The notes beneath the pieces were generated by a model that was not told where the DNA came from, searched no databases, and saw only the letters and a list, made by a program, of their open reading frames with translations. A program made the translations under genes and the position numbers. Shown here piece by piece: positions 47,485-59,299 of a stretch of DNA of 64,000 nt. Origin of the DNA: Endocalyx cinctus (taxonomy: Eukaryota > Ascomycota > Sordariomycetes > Amphisphaeriales > Apiosporaceae); contig BCKC01000013.1 of assembly GCA_001600455.1 (NCBI GenBank), forward strand, positions 310,001 to 374,000, given 5' to 3'. Numbering within the stretch: the stretch's first letter is position 1; each line of letters starts with the position of its first letter.

Positions 47485-48876
47485 CTAGCGTCGCGACGAC
47501 GACGGTCCTGAAAGGCGACCTTTTAAGCCCTTCCTCCCCCGGACGGGTCGTACGGAAAGCAGCAGTTCACGCCACGAGCCCGAGGGTGACCAAGGGCTGT
47601 GGTTTAGCCAACAGATGCTCTCGGGAAGATCCGGCCGCGGCAAGTCGGCCGCGTCCTGCGCCTCTTCATCGTCGCCGTCGCCTGTGTCTTGGGTGTCGGG
47701 GATGACGATCGGCCGAGGACGCACTACCGGCCCGGGCTCAGGGGAGCGCCGGATGACGGATAGTTCATCGAGGACTATATATGTACGCACGTCACTGGTG
47801 AGCCGCACAAAGATGTGGTAGACGAGTAGATCAGTGCCCGTAAAGAATCTTTCGAGACCATCGCCGGCCGAGGGCGACAGATTGATCGAGGAACGAGTAG
47901 TTGCTTGTCCACGAGTAGCCAAGTGTCGTCTCCTTCCCTTTTTCGATGCGGCCGATTCTAGAAACGGCACTTTCCACCTTCGGATACCACGAATGCGCCG
48001 TCACGTCTAGGATGGACAGGGGCACAGACGTCTCGCCTATGCCGTGAAAGGTCCGCCGTAGCGTGTAGGTGAGGTCGGAAATTCTGGCCGATAAAGTGTT
48101 AATGAGAGAGAGGAACTATAAGAATATTTGCTTATGGGCATACCAGAAAACGGAAGTGAAAATGTTCGTAGGTCGTGATTTTGCGAATTTCGTTAATCGT
48201 AGGCGAATATGGGAGGTCTGCGATAGGCTCGCCGCGTTGTATTCCAATTATTGATAAACAGATATTTGCACTTCCAAGTCGGCGGCAATGCATCAGATAC
48301 CCAACTTGCTAATTTGTTATACGGCAGAAAAAGTTTTAAGGATTTTATATCACCCCGTTTTCCGTCCCGTAAAAACTGGATTTCTTTGGCTGGCAAGGGG
48401 AATGAGATGTTGCGAGAGTGTAAAAGGTGTAGGACGTCGATAAGGCTTTCCTCGAGTGCTTCGAGATAGCGTAGCTGGGTAGCCAAGGTCCCCTCATTAC
48501 AAAGGTCTTTTAAGAAGTCCTCAAATAAGATACGATAGTTGTCTCTGGGGAGGGTGGTATAATCGAATTCGATGCTGCGCTGGGAGTCATCTTGGCGGAC
48601 GAGGTTAAGGGTATGACAAGACCGGGAGCGGAGGAGGATCAATAGTGACAATTGACAAGTATAAGCTTCTTCAGTATCGCACTGAGGGTTGGCGACAGGG
48701 TCAGCTTTATTAGGTATCTCGGGACGGGTATAGAAACTTACCAGTATGATGTTCTTCTTCCGACGCGTCTTTGCGGTAGATTGGGGGCGCTGGGAACTGC
48801 GTTTAAGTGTCGTTCTCACGGCGGTTTTCGGGCGGGTTTTACGGGTTCGAAATTTCAAACGCTCTAAGCGGTCCAT
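47485..48876 (-). pseudogene. Unknown minus-strand gene in three frames
   Basis: The first frame (48876-48193, 227 codons) is basic at the N-terminus (RTRKTRPKTAVR) and helical later. A second frame covers about 48190-47831 with a TAG near 48114 (DLTYTLRRTFHGIG; SILDVTAHSWYPKVESAV). A third (47970-47485) follows with LVYHIFVRLTSDVRTYIVLDEL and an acidic GDGDDEE tract. The pieces read as successive parts of one protein with at least two frame changes. Introns at the joints could not be placed. Family not recognised. Confidence 0.45.
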
Positions 48877-49279
48877 TGGTTGATAGAACTTTGCGATTTT
48901 TATCGACTTAAGCGTACCTCAGGTGTTGTTTTATATATATGATGGAATGGATAAGAATGAAAGTAAATACCTATCACGATATGGGGAGCCTCTAGTTCTT
49001 AAGCGCGAGGTGTTTCAGGTGTAACGATTATCGGTATATTAATGGCTTATTAAATTACGAGCAACTTATTAAATCATCGAATGCGATCTGAGCCCCGGCC
49101 GGCCAAGAGGTGTTATGAGAGGCGGATAGAAATCTACCAGATGTTATAATTAAGGAATAATATATAAAGACTGGTAAATACCCAATGTGTGCTTTTTACG
49201 CAACTGTCTATTTTCTATTTACTTACTTAATCTATCCCCACACCTATTGAATGTGCTTATGTAACATTTACCTGACGTC
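48877..49279. other. Intergenic, promoter region of the next gene
   Basis: AT-rich; TAATATATAAAG at about 49158-49169 is a possible TATA element about 115 bp before the start at 49280. Confidence 0.4.
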
Positions 49280-50488
49280 ATGGAACAATCAACAACTATC
49301 CCTTCTATCCGTCAATGGCTCAACTCTGTGCTACCTAATAGACCCTTTATCTACCCAAAGTACCGGTCACGCGTAACGGGTATTAATCGGATATACTCTT
49401 CGCTTGTCGAGTCGATCAAAATACAAGAGTGGAACGAGGTCAGCACCCTTCCAGCACTTTCGCATCTCGGCCCTGAGTTAGACCGCCCTCTTAGAGACAG
49501 CTTTACAGCCTTAAAACCCATAGTTCTAGATGTTTTCCGCGTGCTCGCTGTCGAAGCAAACCTCGAGCACTTCTTCAACCAGTCGCTCATCTACTGTGTC
49601 AATCTGGCGCTACATAGCATTTATCAGCCCCCTATAACCATCTTTCCCCATATACCGTTTACCCAGTCCGTGCCCCGTTACAGCTCTATCCCGGACTCGA
49701 AGAGTTACACGCCTGATTACACTGTGTTTAAGGGTGACGTTGAAGGAAATCCTAAAATTTTGACCGATCACGATGCAAGTCTTGTCGTGGGTAACGTTAA
49801 GTTACACGGTGAAACAGTGCCGAAAGACTATGTCACCTATACTGACGGGTTGAGCCGGTCCACTTTGGGTCAGTTGTTGTGGTATTGTGTATGCCGCAAA
49901 ACACGCTTTAGCTTTTGTGTATCTGACATTGAGCTTGTACTTATGGAGTTCGTTGTTAATCGCAACGATACCGTTGTGGCACTCAGCGATGTGGTAGCCA
50001 GAGCTGAATCCGAATTGAGCAGCCCTATACAGGGTATCCCATTAAACGGTGCGCCTGCACCCAGCAAGCGGCGATTCACAAACTCGACGGCCGGCTCGGC
50101 TGTATCACCTAGCGATCGCCACCAACATAAGCGTAATAATGCTCCTGCTGAACCCGTGAATAGTGATGCACTACCTACTTCGTCGCCCTCGTTGTCCAGT
50201 AGCATTCCGGAGCAGGCTGGCCCTCAGACCCCGGAATTTGAGCAACCTTACTCGAGCGACTCTTATATTCCATCCACTCCTGGTGAGATCAGCGCCCAGA
50301 CCCTCGAAGACTTAACCTCTGCTGGGGGCAACGTCGTGGTCCACCTGTACTCGTTTTCAACCCGTGACATAGAGCAATGGGCTCCCGCTCTTTTCGGATT
50401 TGTCTCGTTAGCCCAACTTGTAGATGCTAATAGTAATAAAAATATATCTGCTACACCTATCAGCCTCCGAGACTACTTAATAAACTAG
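49280..50488 (+). CDS. PD-(D/E)XK-like fungal protein, degenerate active site
   Basis: An intact 402-aa single exon. The PD-(D/E)XK-like block runs from about 155 to 235: TPDYTVF supplies the Asp, then VVGNVKLHGE, then STLGQLLWYCVCRKTRFSFCVSDIELVLMEF, a helix and strand pair typical of these fungal proteins. Where an E-x-K is expected, the strand reads N-V-K, so cleavage activity is doubtful. Residues about 265-340 are Ser/Pro-rich. In related fungal proteins this domain often precedes a kinase domain; here a separate kinase gene lies 1.4 kb downstream on the same strand. Confidence 0.7.
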   Translation: MEQSTTIPSIRQWLNSVLPNRPFIYPKYRSRVTGINRIYSSLVESIKIQEWNEVSTLPALSHLGPELDRPLRDSFTALKPIVLDVFRVLAVEANLEHFFNQSLIYCVNLALHSIYQPPITIFPHIPFTQSVPRYSSIPDSKSYTPDYTVFKGDVEGNPKILTDHDASLVVGNVKLHGETVPKDYVTYTDGLSRSTLGQLLWYCVCRKTRFSFCVSDIELVLMEFVVNRNDTVVALSDVVARAESELSSPIQGIPLNGAPAPSKRRFTNSTAGSAVSPSDRHQHKRNNAPAEPVNSDALPTSSPSLSSSIPEQAGPQTPEFEQPYSSDSYIPSTPGEISAQTLEDLTSAGGNVVVHLYSFSTRDIEQWAPALFGFVSLAQLVDANSNKNISATPISLRDYLIN

Positions 50489-51929
50489 TAAATATTAGCT
50501 GCTAGGATGGGAAATCTTAGTACGATGGTGTCATTGGTGGAGAGCACATTTTTCTGTGAGAAATACCAAACTCTTAATCTACAAATCATATTCCTCGCAT
50601 CTGGAATCCTACGCATCATGACGCGGTAAAGAGCCACACTCTTAATATCCAAACTAATAGGAACAAAAAACAGATATCCATAAAAATATATGGCCTACTT
50701 CTCCTCGAGAATTAAGCTTGATTAAAATGGGAACGGGAAGATCTGCTGCCGTGAATGAGGAGACTTTCGGATTTTTATAGGTATAATAGTGAGATTTGAT
50801 AATCTTTTTATATCTCTAGTCCTAAACAGTGTACTAATGCTTTGTGAGTGGGTATGACGTATTTAGAATGTATATATAGTATATACAATTTTCAACATTT
50901 AATTCGGAATGTTGCTTGCGAAAATTCGTATAGTCAACAGACCGCGAAATTTGCGAAAGCCGAAGCACCCCCACCTCAGCCTATTGTGGATTTGCGATGG
51001 TACTCTGGAGACCAGCCTACCCCACTAAAAACGTACCGTTCAGCCAACTTATCCTAGGGTCTCATTGAGTAACTCATACTGGATTACACCCTCTTCCGCT
51101 TCAGCGGAACGATTGCAATGCAGGCTATTGCGGATCTCTTGTTTATCCGCAATACACCAGTTCTGTACATATCAACACCACAGGTAATATCACCGGGCTA
51201 TTTGCTGGAAAAGGCCGCATATATGCCTGTACAGTGGGAGGAGGAGTTAGGTTGCTCCTAGATAGGAAGCAATGAATGTATTAAGTGTAATTGCTCTCGA
51301 CTATAAATAATAGTGTTCTGAGCGCCTAGCTTGACCTCATCTCATCGAGATACACACTACTATCCTAAGTTTTAAAGTTGAGGGAAAACAGCAACAACGC
51401 ATCCTTCCCTTTTCTCCCCTTATCTTGGCTCATATCTATCACATCTCTTACCTACTCCATAAATAACAACACAATTATTGCTAAAGAGCTTGCACTAACT
51501 TCCTCTAAAACTATCTAAAAGTAAGTCTATATCAGGTGCCTGTGTAGAGTTATATGGTTAACTTCTATAGAATGGCTGTCTCAAAGCCTATAACCCTCGT
51601 TAACGAATGCTAATTTAATTCAGCACAGCCAGATGGTACGCCAAAAAAAAGACCGTTGATTGTGGGCAAGAAGATTGTGAAGATTCCGTAAATTTTAAAA
51701 AGAAATCGTAATGCTTGAATCTTGGGTGATCCGGAGAAGATTTTGGAGGGGGGTACACTTAGGACAGTCAGCAACTAGTATATATATCCACTGTAGCCGC
51801 CATTACTAGTGGGGTATGGAGGATTACGGGTACATTACTATGGGGCGACCAGTCTTAAATTGATCAAAGTTGAAAATAAATATCGCTCTTCATTTTTTAT
51901 ATCCGTTGCAAAAGAGTAATATTAGTATC
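50489..51929. other. Intergenic, nothing clearly coding
   Basis: A short hairpin, ATTGCGGAT-cttgttt-ATCCGCAAT, lies at about 51129-51154. A 69-codon frame at 50848-51057 is unsupported. Confidence 0.4.
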
Positions 51930-52712
51930 ATGGATATTATTAATAGTTATGAAAAATTTAAGACATTCGATGATCGATTTGGTTTCTATTGTATGGAGCG
52001 CATTGTTCAAATAGGCGGCAAGCTTTACCTTGCGTCATGGAACCGGCGAAGTGCGACGGGAATTAAGCTTAAGGAGCTCACTAAAGTTCAAACGCTTCAA
52101 ACAGAGAACAGAGGACCCGAAGTACTGTCCTCTTGGACAATAGTAGATCCGACACCTAACGATTACGTCAAAACCCCGAGTCCATCAGAATATACTAGCG
52201 ACAAGCTTGAATTATATATGAGAAGGGAGATCGAAGCATGCGAAATATTACGCCAACACCCGCACCAAAATATCGGCGTATATTATGGTTGTTGCGTCAA
52301 AGACAGTCGTCTATCCGCACTTTGCCTCAAAAAGTACCAAAAGACGCTCCTCGAAACCGTCAATCCGCATTGTTTAAATAAACGAGCATTCGTATCAAGT
52401 AGCCGGTCGCTTGTCACCGATAGCATTTTAAGCGAGCTTGATTCTCTTTTAGAAGGCATTCGACACCTCCACTCGCTCGGCCTCGTTCACAATGATATCA
52501 ATCCTGCCAATATCATGTGGCATAAAACGTTAGTACTTATTGACTTTGGTAGTTCTCGTCTCTTCAACGAATCCCTGCGAGAAACAAAAACGAAAAGGAC
52601 ACACGGATGGCATAATCCAAGCAATGATGTCTCATTGCCAGAGAACGACTTACAGGCGTTTGCAGAGTTAAAAACATGGTTGTTAGGATCGATGGATCAC
52701 CTTCAATGGTAG
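51930..52712 (+). CDS. Small protein-kinase-like protein
   Basis: The first ATG in frame is at 51930 (MDIINSYEKF), giving 260 aa. A Glu-bearing helix (RREIEACEIL) matches the alpha-C region. The catalytic loop is HNDINPANIM (H187, D189, N194) and the metal-binding motif is DFGS (D205). A canonical glycine-rich loop and VAIK lysine are not evident, and the protein ends soon after the activation segment, so the C-lobe is short compared with normal kinases. Fungal kinase-like proteins of this kind are common. Whether it phosphorylates anything is unknown. Confidence 0.7.
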   Translation: MDIINSYEKFKTFDDRFGFYCMERIVQIGGKLYLASWNRRSATGIKLKELTKVQTLQTENRGPEVLSSWTIVDPTPNDYVKTPSPSEYTSDKLELYMRREIEACEILRQHPHQNIGVYYGCCVKDSRLSALCLKKYQKTLLETVNPHCLNKRAFVSSSRSLVTDSILSELDSLLEGIRHLHSLGLVHNDINPANIMWHKTLVLIDFGSSRLFNESLRETKTKRTHGWHNPSNDVSLPENDLQAFAELKTWLLGSMDHLQW

Positions 52713-52841
52713 AATACGCTTATATATACATACACATAGAGCTATTCTTATTATAGCTTACGACATCAAGAGGATCAGGGCTAAACTCGTCGTAGTTAGC
52801 GACCGATCCGTTGGAAAAATCCATTCTCAATTTATTCCTCA

Positions 52842-54215
52842 TTAATTTTCGATCAGTATAGGGTTCTTCCGATTACCTTCGTCCTTATTATCCTGTTTTC
52901 CCTTGTCCTTGGTCTTGTCATTATCCTTACCTGGGCCCGGAAAGCTCTTCTTGATCCAGTTGCTAATAGAAACGTAGTCCAGCGTGCTCTTGAGGTTTAA
53001 AGTGCGCTGATAGATATCCTCTGGAGTCGACGGCGCGTCCTCTGAGATGATTCCAAACTCTTGACGCTCGCGGACCATCTTCCATAACATTAGTAATAGT
53101 TGTTTATCCGTAACAGTTAGGCCAATAACTTGATCGAAGGCACCCCTAGCCTCATTCTCGCCACTAGAAAAGGACAGCTCACTCATACTATCGTCTAAGT
53201 CTTGGTTGTCGGGTTCCGGATATAGTATATCACGGCATCCACCAATGTGAGCCACAGCCCAGTTCTTCCAGCGCTCTATGACGGCATCCTCGAGAGTCTT
53301 GTTTCTGGTCTTGTCCATCTTTTTGTATAGGTCCGAAGCTTCCCATCGCTGTAAGCCTTCCTCGTGAAAAAAAGCTCGTGTCGATTCTATGACATGCCAC
53401 CCGCAAGAGAAAGTATAGGCCTGCGTCTTGCATTGGGCTATCTTAAAAGCGAACTTGACTTGTGGAGGAATGATGTCGTGGGTCTTCATAAAGGTAGTGG
53501 TGTTTCTTGTGAGAGCTGCGAAGCGGCTCTGCCGGTCCTTTCTTAGAGAATCGAAGTATACTCCGGTATACTTCTTCATATTACAGATCAGTAGGACCCA
53601 ATGCTCGTCGGCGTTGCTAGGTATTACTAGCCATTCCTCGAGGGCCGCCTCCCTATCTACCTTGGTACAAGTCATGCTTACAGCCCCTCCGGATGCGCTG
53701 ATACGACTACTATTCCAGATACCAATGGAAACGTTTGCTGAATATCCCGGATCCTCACCTCCCGGCTTTCTCGGCATAGCTGTTGCAATCTGCACGCCGG
53801 CCTCGATTTCTTCTGTCTGGAGGTAGTGATTCTTTGCCTTGAAGTTCGACACGTCCTTGGTCGCCATTATTCGTTCCTTGGCGTGGAGGAAATTTACTGC
53901 TGCGCAGGCTAGGCTGTATCCTTGCCGGTCGAGCATGTGATCGTTGCGCGCGGCTTTTCCCGGCTCATCTGTTGTCGGGTACCCTTTGTTTTTCCATGCC
54001 TTGATAAATGCGGCGCGGTAATTGTCGTCCGAGCTACCCTTAATACCCGGTGTTGGCTTCCTGCCGGGGACGGGGTGGAATTCTAATGTAAAGTCGAGAT
54101 CGAAACGTTTGATCTGGAAGGGCTGGGCGTATCGTGAATCGGTGGTTAGGCGAGGAGGTGCGAAATCGGCGTCTTTATAGTTGGAGGTTTCACCAGGTCC
54201 CTGTACGAAAGCCAT
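52842..54215 (-). CDS. Ulp1/C48-type cysteine protease-like protein
   Basis: An intact 457-aa single exon. The catalytic set of C48 peptidases is present in order: His205 (DEHWVLLI), Asp222 (GVYFDSL), Gln271 (AQCKTQ) and Cys281 (FSCGWHVIES). The C-terminus is Lys/Asp-rich. Family members cut SUMO or related modifiers; many fungal and plant copies travel with transposons. Here the catalytic residues look complete, unlike the second Ulp1-type gene at 60824-62268. The target is unknown. Confidence 0.8.
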   Translation of the reverse strand: MAFVQGPGETSNYKDADFAPPRLTTDSRYAQPFQIKRFDLDFTLEFHPVPGRKPTPGIKGSSDDNYRAAFIKAWKNKGYPTTDEPGKAARNDHMLDRQGYSLACAAVNFLHAKERIMATKDVSNFKAKNHYLQTEEIEAGVQIATAMPRKPGGEDPGYSANVSIGIWNSSRISASGGAVSMTCTKVDREAALEEWLVIPSNADEHWVLLICNMKKYTGVYFDSLRKDRQSRFAALTRNTTTFMKTHDIIPPQVKFAFKIAQCKTQAYTFSCGWHVIESTRAFFHEEGLQRWEASDLYKKMDKTRNKTLEDAVIERWKNWAVAHIGGCRDILYPEPDNQDLDDSMSELSFSSGENEARGAFDQVIGLTVTDKQLLLMLWKMVRERQEFGIISEDAPSTPEDIYQRTLNLKSTLDYVSISNWIKKSFPGPGKDNDKTKDKGKQDNKDEGNRKNPILIEN

Positions 54216-54769
54216 AATGACGAGGTCGCAGGTATTCTATTGTTTGCCTTTTAGTTGGCCTGGATTAGGCCCCTTTATGATAAATATAGCTGCAACAGAG
54301 GGGGTTTCTTACCTGGGTGAGGAATGAGAAGTGATAAGAGATGGTATGACCCGTAGGAGGAAGTATAATGAAGCTTTGTTTTACTGGGAGAGTGTGTGGA
54401 CAATAGATATGTAATATATAGCGTGGATCAAGTTTGAAGGATAAATATATTTGGTTTAAATAAATTGAAGGAGGTTGAATAATTATAAGTCGCATGGATT
54501 TCACGATCAAACGGCACGTTACTCAGTAGGCCAGTTCAAGGGGTGAATCTCGTTTCTTTTTCCTGCAAGATGCCGAGAAATGTTTAATTCGGACGTATCA
54601 TGCAGAAGTGATAATATGTTTAGGCGCACTCTGGTAGGTGTAACTATTAAAAGAGTAAACGACGGCTTGGTTGGAGATGATCAAAGTGAGGTTATTTATA
54701 GTAACTGCTGACGGTAAAACATATATTACTTTCTGATGCGAGTTAGCTTTGGTTAAAGTGCATTACGAA
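54216..54769. other. Intergenic, nothing recognised
   Basis: No supported frame. It separates the protease gene from the JmjC-SET fragment. Confidence 0.4.
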
Positions 54770-55146
54770 TTTCTATCGAGCCAATTAGCGATACGCTGGA
54801 CCAGATCGTCGTCGAGTCGCTGCCGAAACCTGTTGTCAGGGGCGCGTCTGCTTGCGACCGCCTCCCGGCTCCGAACAGTCGACGTCAAACGAAGGACCTC
54901 GGGGCTAGGAGGGTTGGTTTGACGTAAGTATGCTGCAGAGTCTATCCATATATCGTATCCGGTTTACTGCCTGCGTTAGTTCAGTTCTTAGAGACTTCTG
55001 TCTTCACGACACAGTTACAATTATATCCGCATCTTAATCTTCCTCATCCCTATTCTCGTTCTCGCCCTCCTCACCCTCGCTTTCGTCCGGCTTTGCACCC
55101 TCGCCCGTGTCTTCTGTTTCGTCTTCGCCCATTTGCGCCTCGGCTT
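54770..55146 (-). pseudogene. GC-rich fragment of a second JmjC-SET gene copy
   Basis: Minus strand: an acidic tract (GEDETEDTGEG, then SEGEEGENENRDEED), then LTQAVNRIRYMDRLCSI, then in another frame NPPSPEVLRLTSTVRSRE and DNRFRQRLDDD...IANW. The same order occurs in the large gene at 55870-58983 (KLCSIP, NPPSPDILLLTSALRSRE, DNKFRVQLNNDP...IANW). It is therefore a truncated, frameshifted paralogous piece in the opposite orientation, and it lacks the AT drift of the larger copy. Confidence 0.7.
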
Positions 55147-55869
55147 GTCTTCAAGAGCGGACATGCTCGTACCTCATAGGATTCGATAGACGCCACATCT
55201 GGAATGGGTAGGAATTTGGGAATGTTACGACAATCTCTCCTTTAGACTGTCGGGCTCCGAGTTCGTCGAGTTTATGCGATTTTTATGTAAAATAAGTCAC
55301 GCCCACAAATAACGCTAGATTAAACAGACTCTAAGCTGTAAAATCAATTGTCAAGTCGTACATAATGACGATATCGAAAAATGGAGGAAAGATAAAAATA
55401 GTAATTACCCCTTCGCGGGTACAGTCGCTTTTCCATGAACCCCTAAATGCGCTAATTTAAGGGTATCTACATGCTATGAGATACCGCTAACCATAATTAG
55501 GAATAGTTTGGTACTTATAGGCGTACTTTCACCCAAAGCCAGTACGTAGGTCTCGCTCTATAAAATGCGGTTTCGTCAATCATAGAGGGGTTATATGTGA
55601 AAAGATTAGGGAGCTAGCCCCCTAATTTACTTTTACGGGCTGCTCACGATCCAATTATAAGGTATTTAACCAAGTAATAAAATATAGTACTAAATGCCCT
55701 AAGGTCAGCCCGCAAATAGCTCACACTTCCCTTAATATATATGTTGGCTCCTGAAATGAACTGTAAAACTATTATATATTATTTACCAAAATCCTCTAGT
55801 TACATAATGAAAATACGGACAATTCACGCGATATAACTAGAGCATTTTAGCTACGCCTCTTAACTAAGA
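55147..55869. other. AT-rich spacer between the two JmjC-SET copies
   Basis: No gene seen. It lies between the inverted fragment and the start of the large copy. Confidence 0.4.
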
Positions 55870-58800
55870 ATGAAATCCTATTTACAATTAAAGAATGGGC
55901 ACGACGATCTTCGTAAAGAATTTGTACAACTTCGAGCATTTATTTCCTCCGTGGTGCAAGGACAAGCCTCTACAATACCGGATTGTGCTAAGCCCAAGTT
56001 GATCAGAACGAACAGCAGTACAAATGCTACAAATATCTCTATCATCTCACAATTAGACGACTTTTTTGATAAAATCACACGAACGCTCGATGCCCTTGAC
56101 CAGCGCTTCTCAACATTAAGCGCGACTGAAGGGGACGTTCCGACTGAGCACAATAATACTACTGCCGATAGCAGGTCTAGGGACCAGGATACCGAAGCTC
56201 GGCAACAAGATTCACAACAGGGTCTGATTGCCTCAAGCTCTACTTCACAGCCTAGCGATAAGACGACTACTTCGAGCGAATCTCCGTCTTCCGATATAAG
56301 TAATACCGATATACCGTCCAGTTCTCCAAGTAATGACGAACCTGAGCCAGATGCTCATCAACCAAACAACCCACATCAAGAACTCGAGACGAACAGCAGC
56401 ATAATCCAGCCGACGCGCAACAATCCAATAAACACAAGTACATGTGCCGCGGTCTTAACGTAACGGGTTGTGGGGAATAATGTCGCGTATCGATGGGAAG
56501 ATGCCGGGCCCGATGGACAAGTTTTGGTTATCCTACCTACGGCGGGGCAGTTCGCCGACCTGCGAAAGAATAAACCTAGTCCTGCTATTATTATCCGAGC
56601 TGCGGAATCGATCGGCATACTGGAGTAGGGTGTATTTAAGATTATAGTTCCAGAACAAGCGCGAGTCCTTATCCCTTAACAAAGGTTTCGTTCCACTATA
56701 ATTGGACGGGGGTATAATCACGAACCGAAATATACGCTGCAAGAATATAGTATATATACGCCTAAATCTCTAACAACCGGATTTTGGAGACTAAATCCGA
56801 TTACGGCGCGCAAAGCTTTCTGCCGGCCTCCCAACCGAAAATACGAGCCAGTTATAAATCTAAAGCAATTACTTGGACGTCACGAGGGTAAACTTCTCGA
56901 AATAATACATTATCTGACCGACGTCCCTGCAGGGACCCAAGAACAACAAGTTACTGCTAATCTCCCCGTTTCTAGCGTTATTAAAACCCTCGCCGGGGAT
57001 CAACTGGGTCAAACGAAATATAAACTTAACGAAGTTCATAGCCTTACTAAATTCGAAGGGCCTCCAGGGGCGCCTTTTTACTAGCATATTAAGAACTGCG
57101 AGATATAAGCGTTTAACTATTACATATTAGGAGAAAGGGTGTAGAATATCATACCACCTAACTACTCGACCAAAGCGGAGGAGGTTTTTCGGACATTATC
57201 CTTATCGAAAAAAACGTCTCAATCGAAGTACGCCGCCTTTATAATACACGACGCAGTTTTCAGCGTTAATAGCTTTAAAGGGAAAGGGATACCGATAAAA
57301 TCTTTCCGACAGTTTAAAGACGAAATTATCGTGATTTTCCCAAAATCTTACCATTCCGGATATACCGTAAAATATTCTATCGCCGATACGAGGAATTATA
57401 TTGATAAAAATTAAAGTATTAATAACTTTAAGTTTTATAACTAAAGCTATCCGGGCAATCCTATAACGTACGAATATGTCCGCCTTCGAAGATAAAGCGA
57501 GCAGTAAATAAGCGAAGACGAAATAAAAATAGAAACAAAAGAAACAGGCGAGGAGCAGAACGAGAACGAGAGTGAGAATAAGAGTAACGACAGGACAGGC
57601 GCAAGAGCAACTACGTCGCAAAAAAGACGCCAGCATCAACGTAGAGGAGCGAGAAAAAAGCCGAAGCTCCAACCGTCGACTAGCACTAAATTAGCCGAGG
57701 TAATAAAATATATACAGAAAACGGACAAGCTCTGCAGTATACCTACGTATCCTGAATCCAACCCTCCTAGCCCTGACATCCTTCTTTTGACATCGGCACT
57801 TCGGAGCCGGGAAACAGTTCAGCAGTTCTGTTCTCTCGTTATAAGCAAGCGAAGCCTGGATAACAAGTTTCGGGTACAGCTTAACAACGATCCAATTAAG
57901 TGTATCGCTAATTGGATTAAATGTGCCAAGGAGAGCTCGATATATTCGAAATTCCTTACTCGTTTTGGTTACTTCCAGCTCGCAGCAAAAATTAACGCAA
58001 CTAAACGTGGCCGCGAAAGGGTAGATACAAAAACACGGCAACAGTTCCTAGAAACACTAAACTGTAACCCGACTACATTAGATCATTATCTTAAAGAAGG
58101 ACGGAAATGGAATAGAGTTTGTGGCGAGTTCGATGGCCTGTTATATTTTATTTTCCTGTCAGGCAAAAACCAGTTCGGGATTAAACCGAGTAGATATATG
58201 GAACTTAGCGATCTTGAGACATTCCACTCCCTCTTAAACGACAGGTTTACGAAAACAATCTGCAGTGTCGGTAAGGTTTTCCAGGAATCCCTCCAAGGCG
58301 CGGTAGACGTGGAGTTTCGATGGGAAACTTCACCTGGTTTTAATCCGGTCGAACTATCGGAGGAAAATCTGGTTTCTTGTTTGCAACCTTACCAACCGGT
58401 TAGAGAAAATATTTACGAACCGGCTGCATATCTAGACTGGCCCAAACCAGATGACTGGCCAGAGCTTTGGGCATGGCCCGCGGATCCAACGACCAAAGGC
58501 GTCGTAGGGTGCGACCTCTGCACCAAGGCTTCGTGCAGGTGCATAGAGCAACTCCCAGATCTTATGCCTCGTATTAAATATTATGAAGGAAAGGGTTTCG
58601 GCCTCCAGGCTATCGGTAAAATCCCCGGAGGTATCGCTTATCCAGAGAACACTTTCGTCGGGTGGCTATTCGGCAAGATTATTCCTGTCGGCACTATCGA
58701 AGACGACAGAGCTATGGAATTTGTCCGTCCTGATATAGACGGAGAGCCCGTGGTATGCCAATTGGATTGTCGGTCTTTCAGCAACTGCTTCCGGCTTCTA

Positions 58801-58983
58801 AATCATGCTTGCAACCCAACAGCTTCTCTCGTGCAGGTCAAAGTCTCGGGACGATATGCAACGGGAGTTAAAGCTCTGGGGAAAATATACGATGGTACAG
58901 AACTTACGGTCAATTACGGCGTGAATCATTATGGGGATAAATGTTACTGTGACACATGTATATTAGATAAGCAACGTGAATAG
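55870..58983 (+). pseudogene. JmjC-SET fusion gene with ten in-frame TAA/TAG codons
   Basis: One continuous 1038-codon frame is broken by TAA/TAG at 56461, 56626, 56677, 57082, 57106, 57142, 57412, 57442, 57493 and 57505. None is TGA. The first 197 codons are low-complexity. A JmjC-type region spans about 380-515: GPPGAPFY-stop-H406, NYYILGERV, IIPPNYSTKAEEVFR, then FRQFKDEIIVIFPKSYH (H495) SGYTV. After a charged linker, codons 640-1038 are open without stops and end in a SET domain (NHACNPTA at 978-985, ELTVNYG at 1011-1017) and a CYCDTC post-SET-like Cys cluster. Related activities are histone demethylation and lysine methylation. The stop-free SET half (ORF from 57787) could still be expressed alone. 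Confidence 0.8.
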
Positions 58984-59299
58984 ATGCTCATATTATACCT
59001 TGCAAGTGTATTACAACCGGAGTGACTCTGGTTATGGCCCGTGCGTAAGACCGGAGTAATCTGAGGATATATACAACTATGCATGCGATCAGGTCTCAAA
59101 TATGGAATACTGGAATTATCGTGAAGCCCAGACCCGAAAAGGAGCTTAAGCAATCTTATTTTACCACTTGCCTTCCGACCAAGCAAGAGATTAGGAGGTG
59201 CGCTGGTATAGTACGCTAGGTACATCAAGATTATGACATCGCGGTGGTCATCGCTAGGGTATGCTAAAAATGGATCGCATAGTCTCGAACGAGGACAAT
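58984..59299. other. Intergenic, nothing recognised
   Basis: Only shadow frames of flanking genes. Confidence 0.35.

Noticed and set aside
55870..58983. Alternative nuclear code reading TAA/TAG as Gln
   Set aside because: Intact genes in the same window end at TAA or TAG, and the stops coincide with AT drift, so RIP explains them better.
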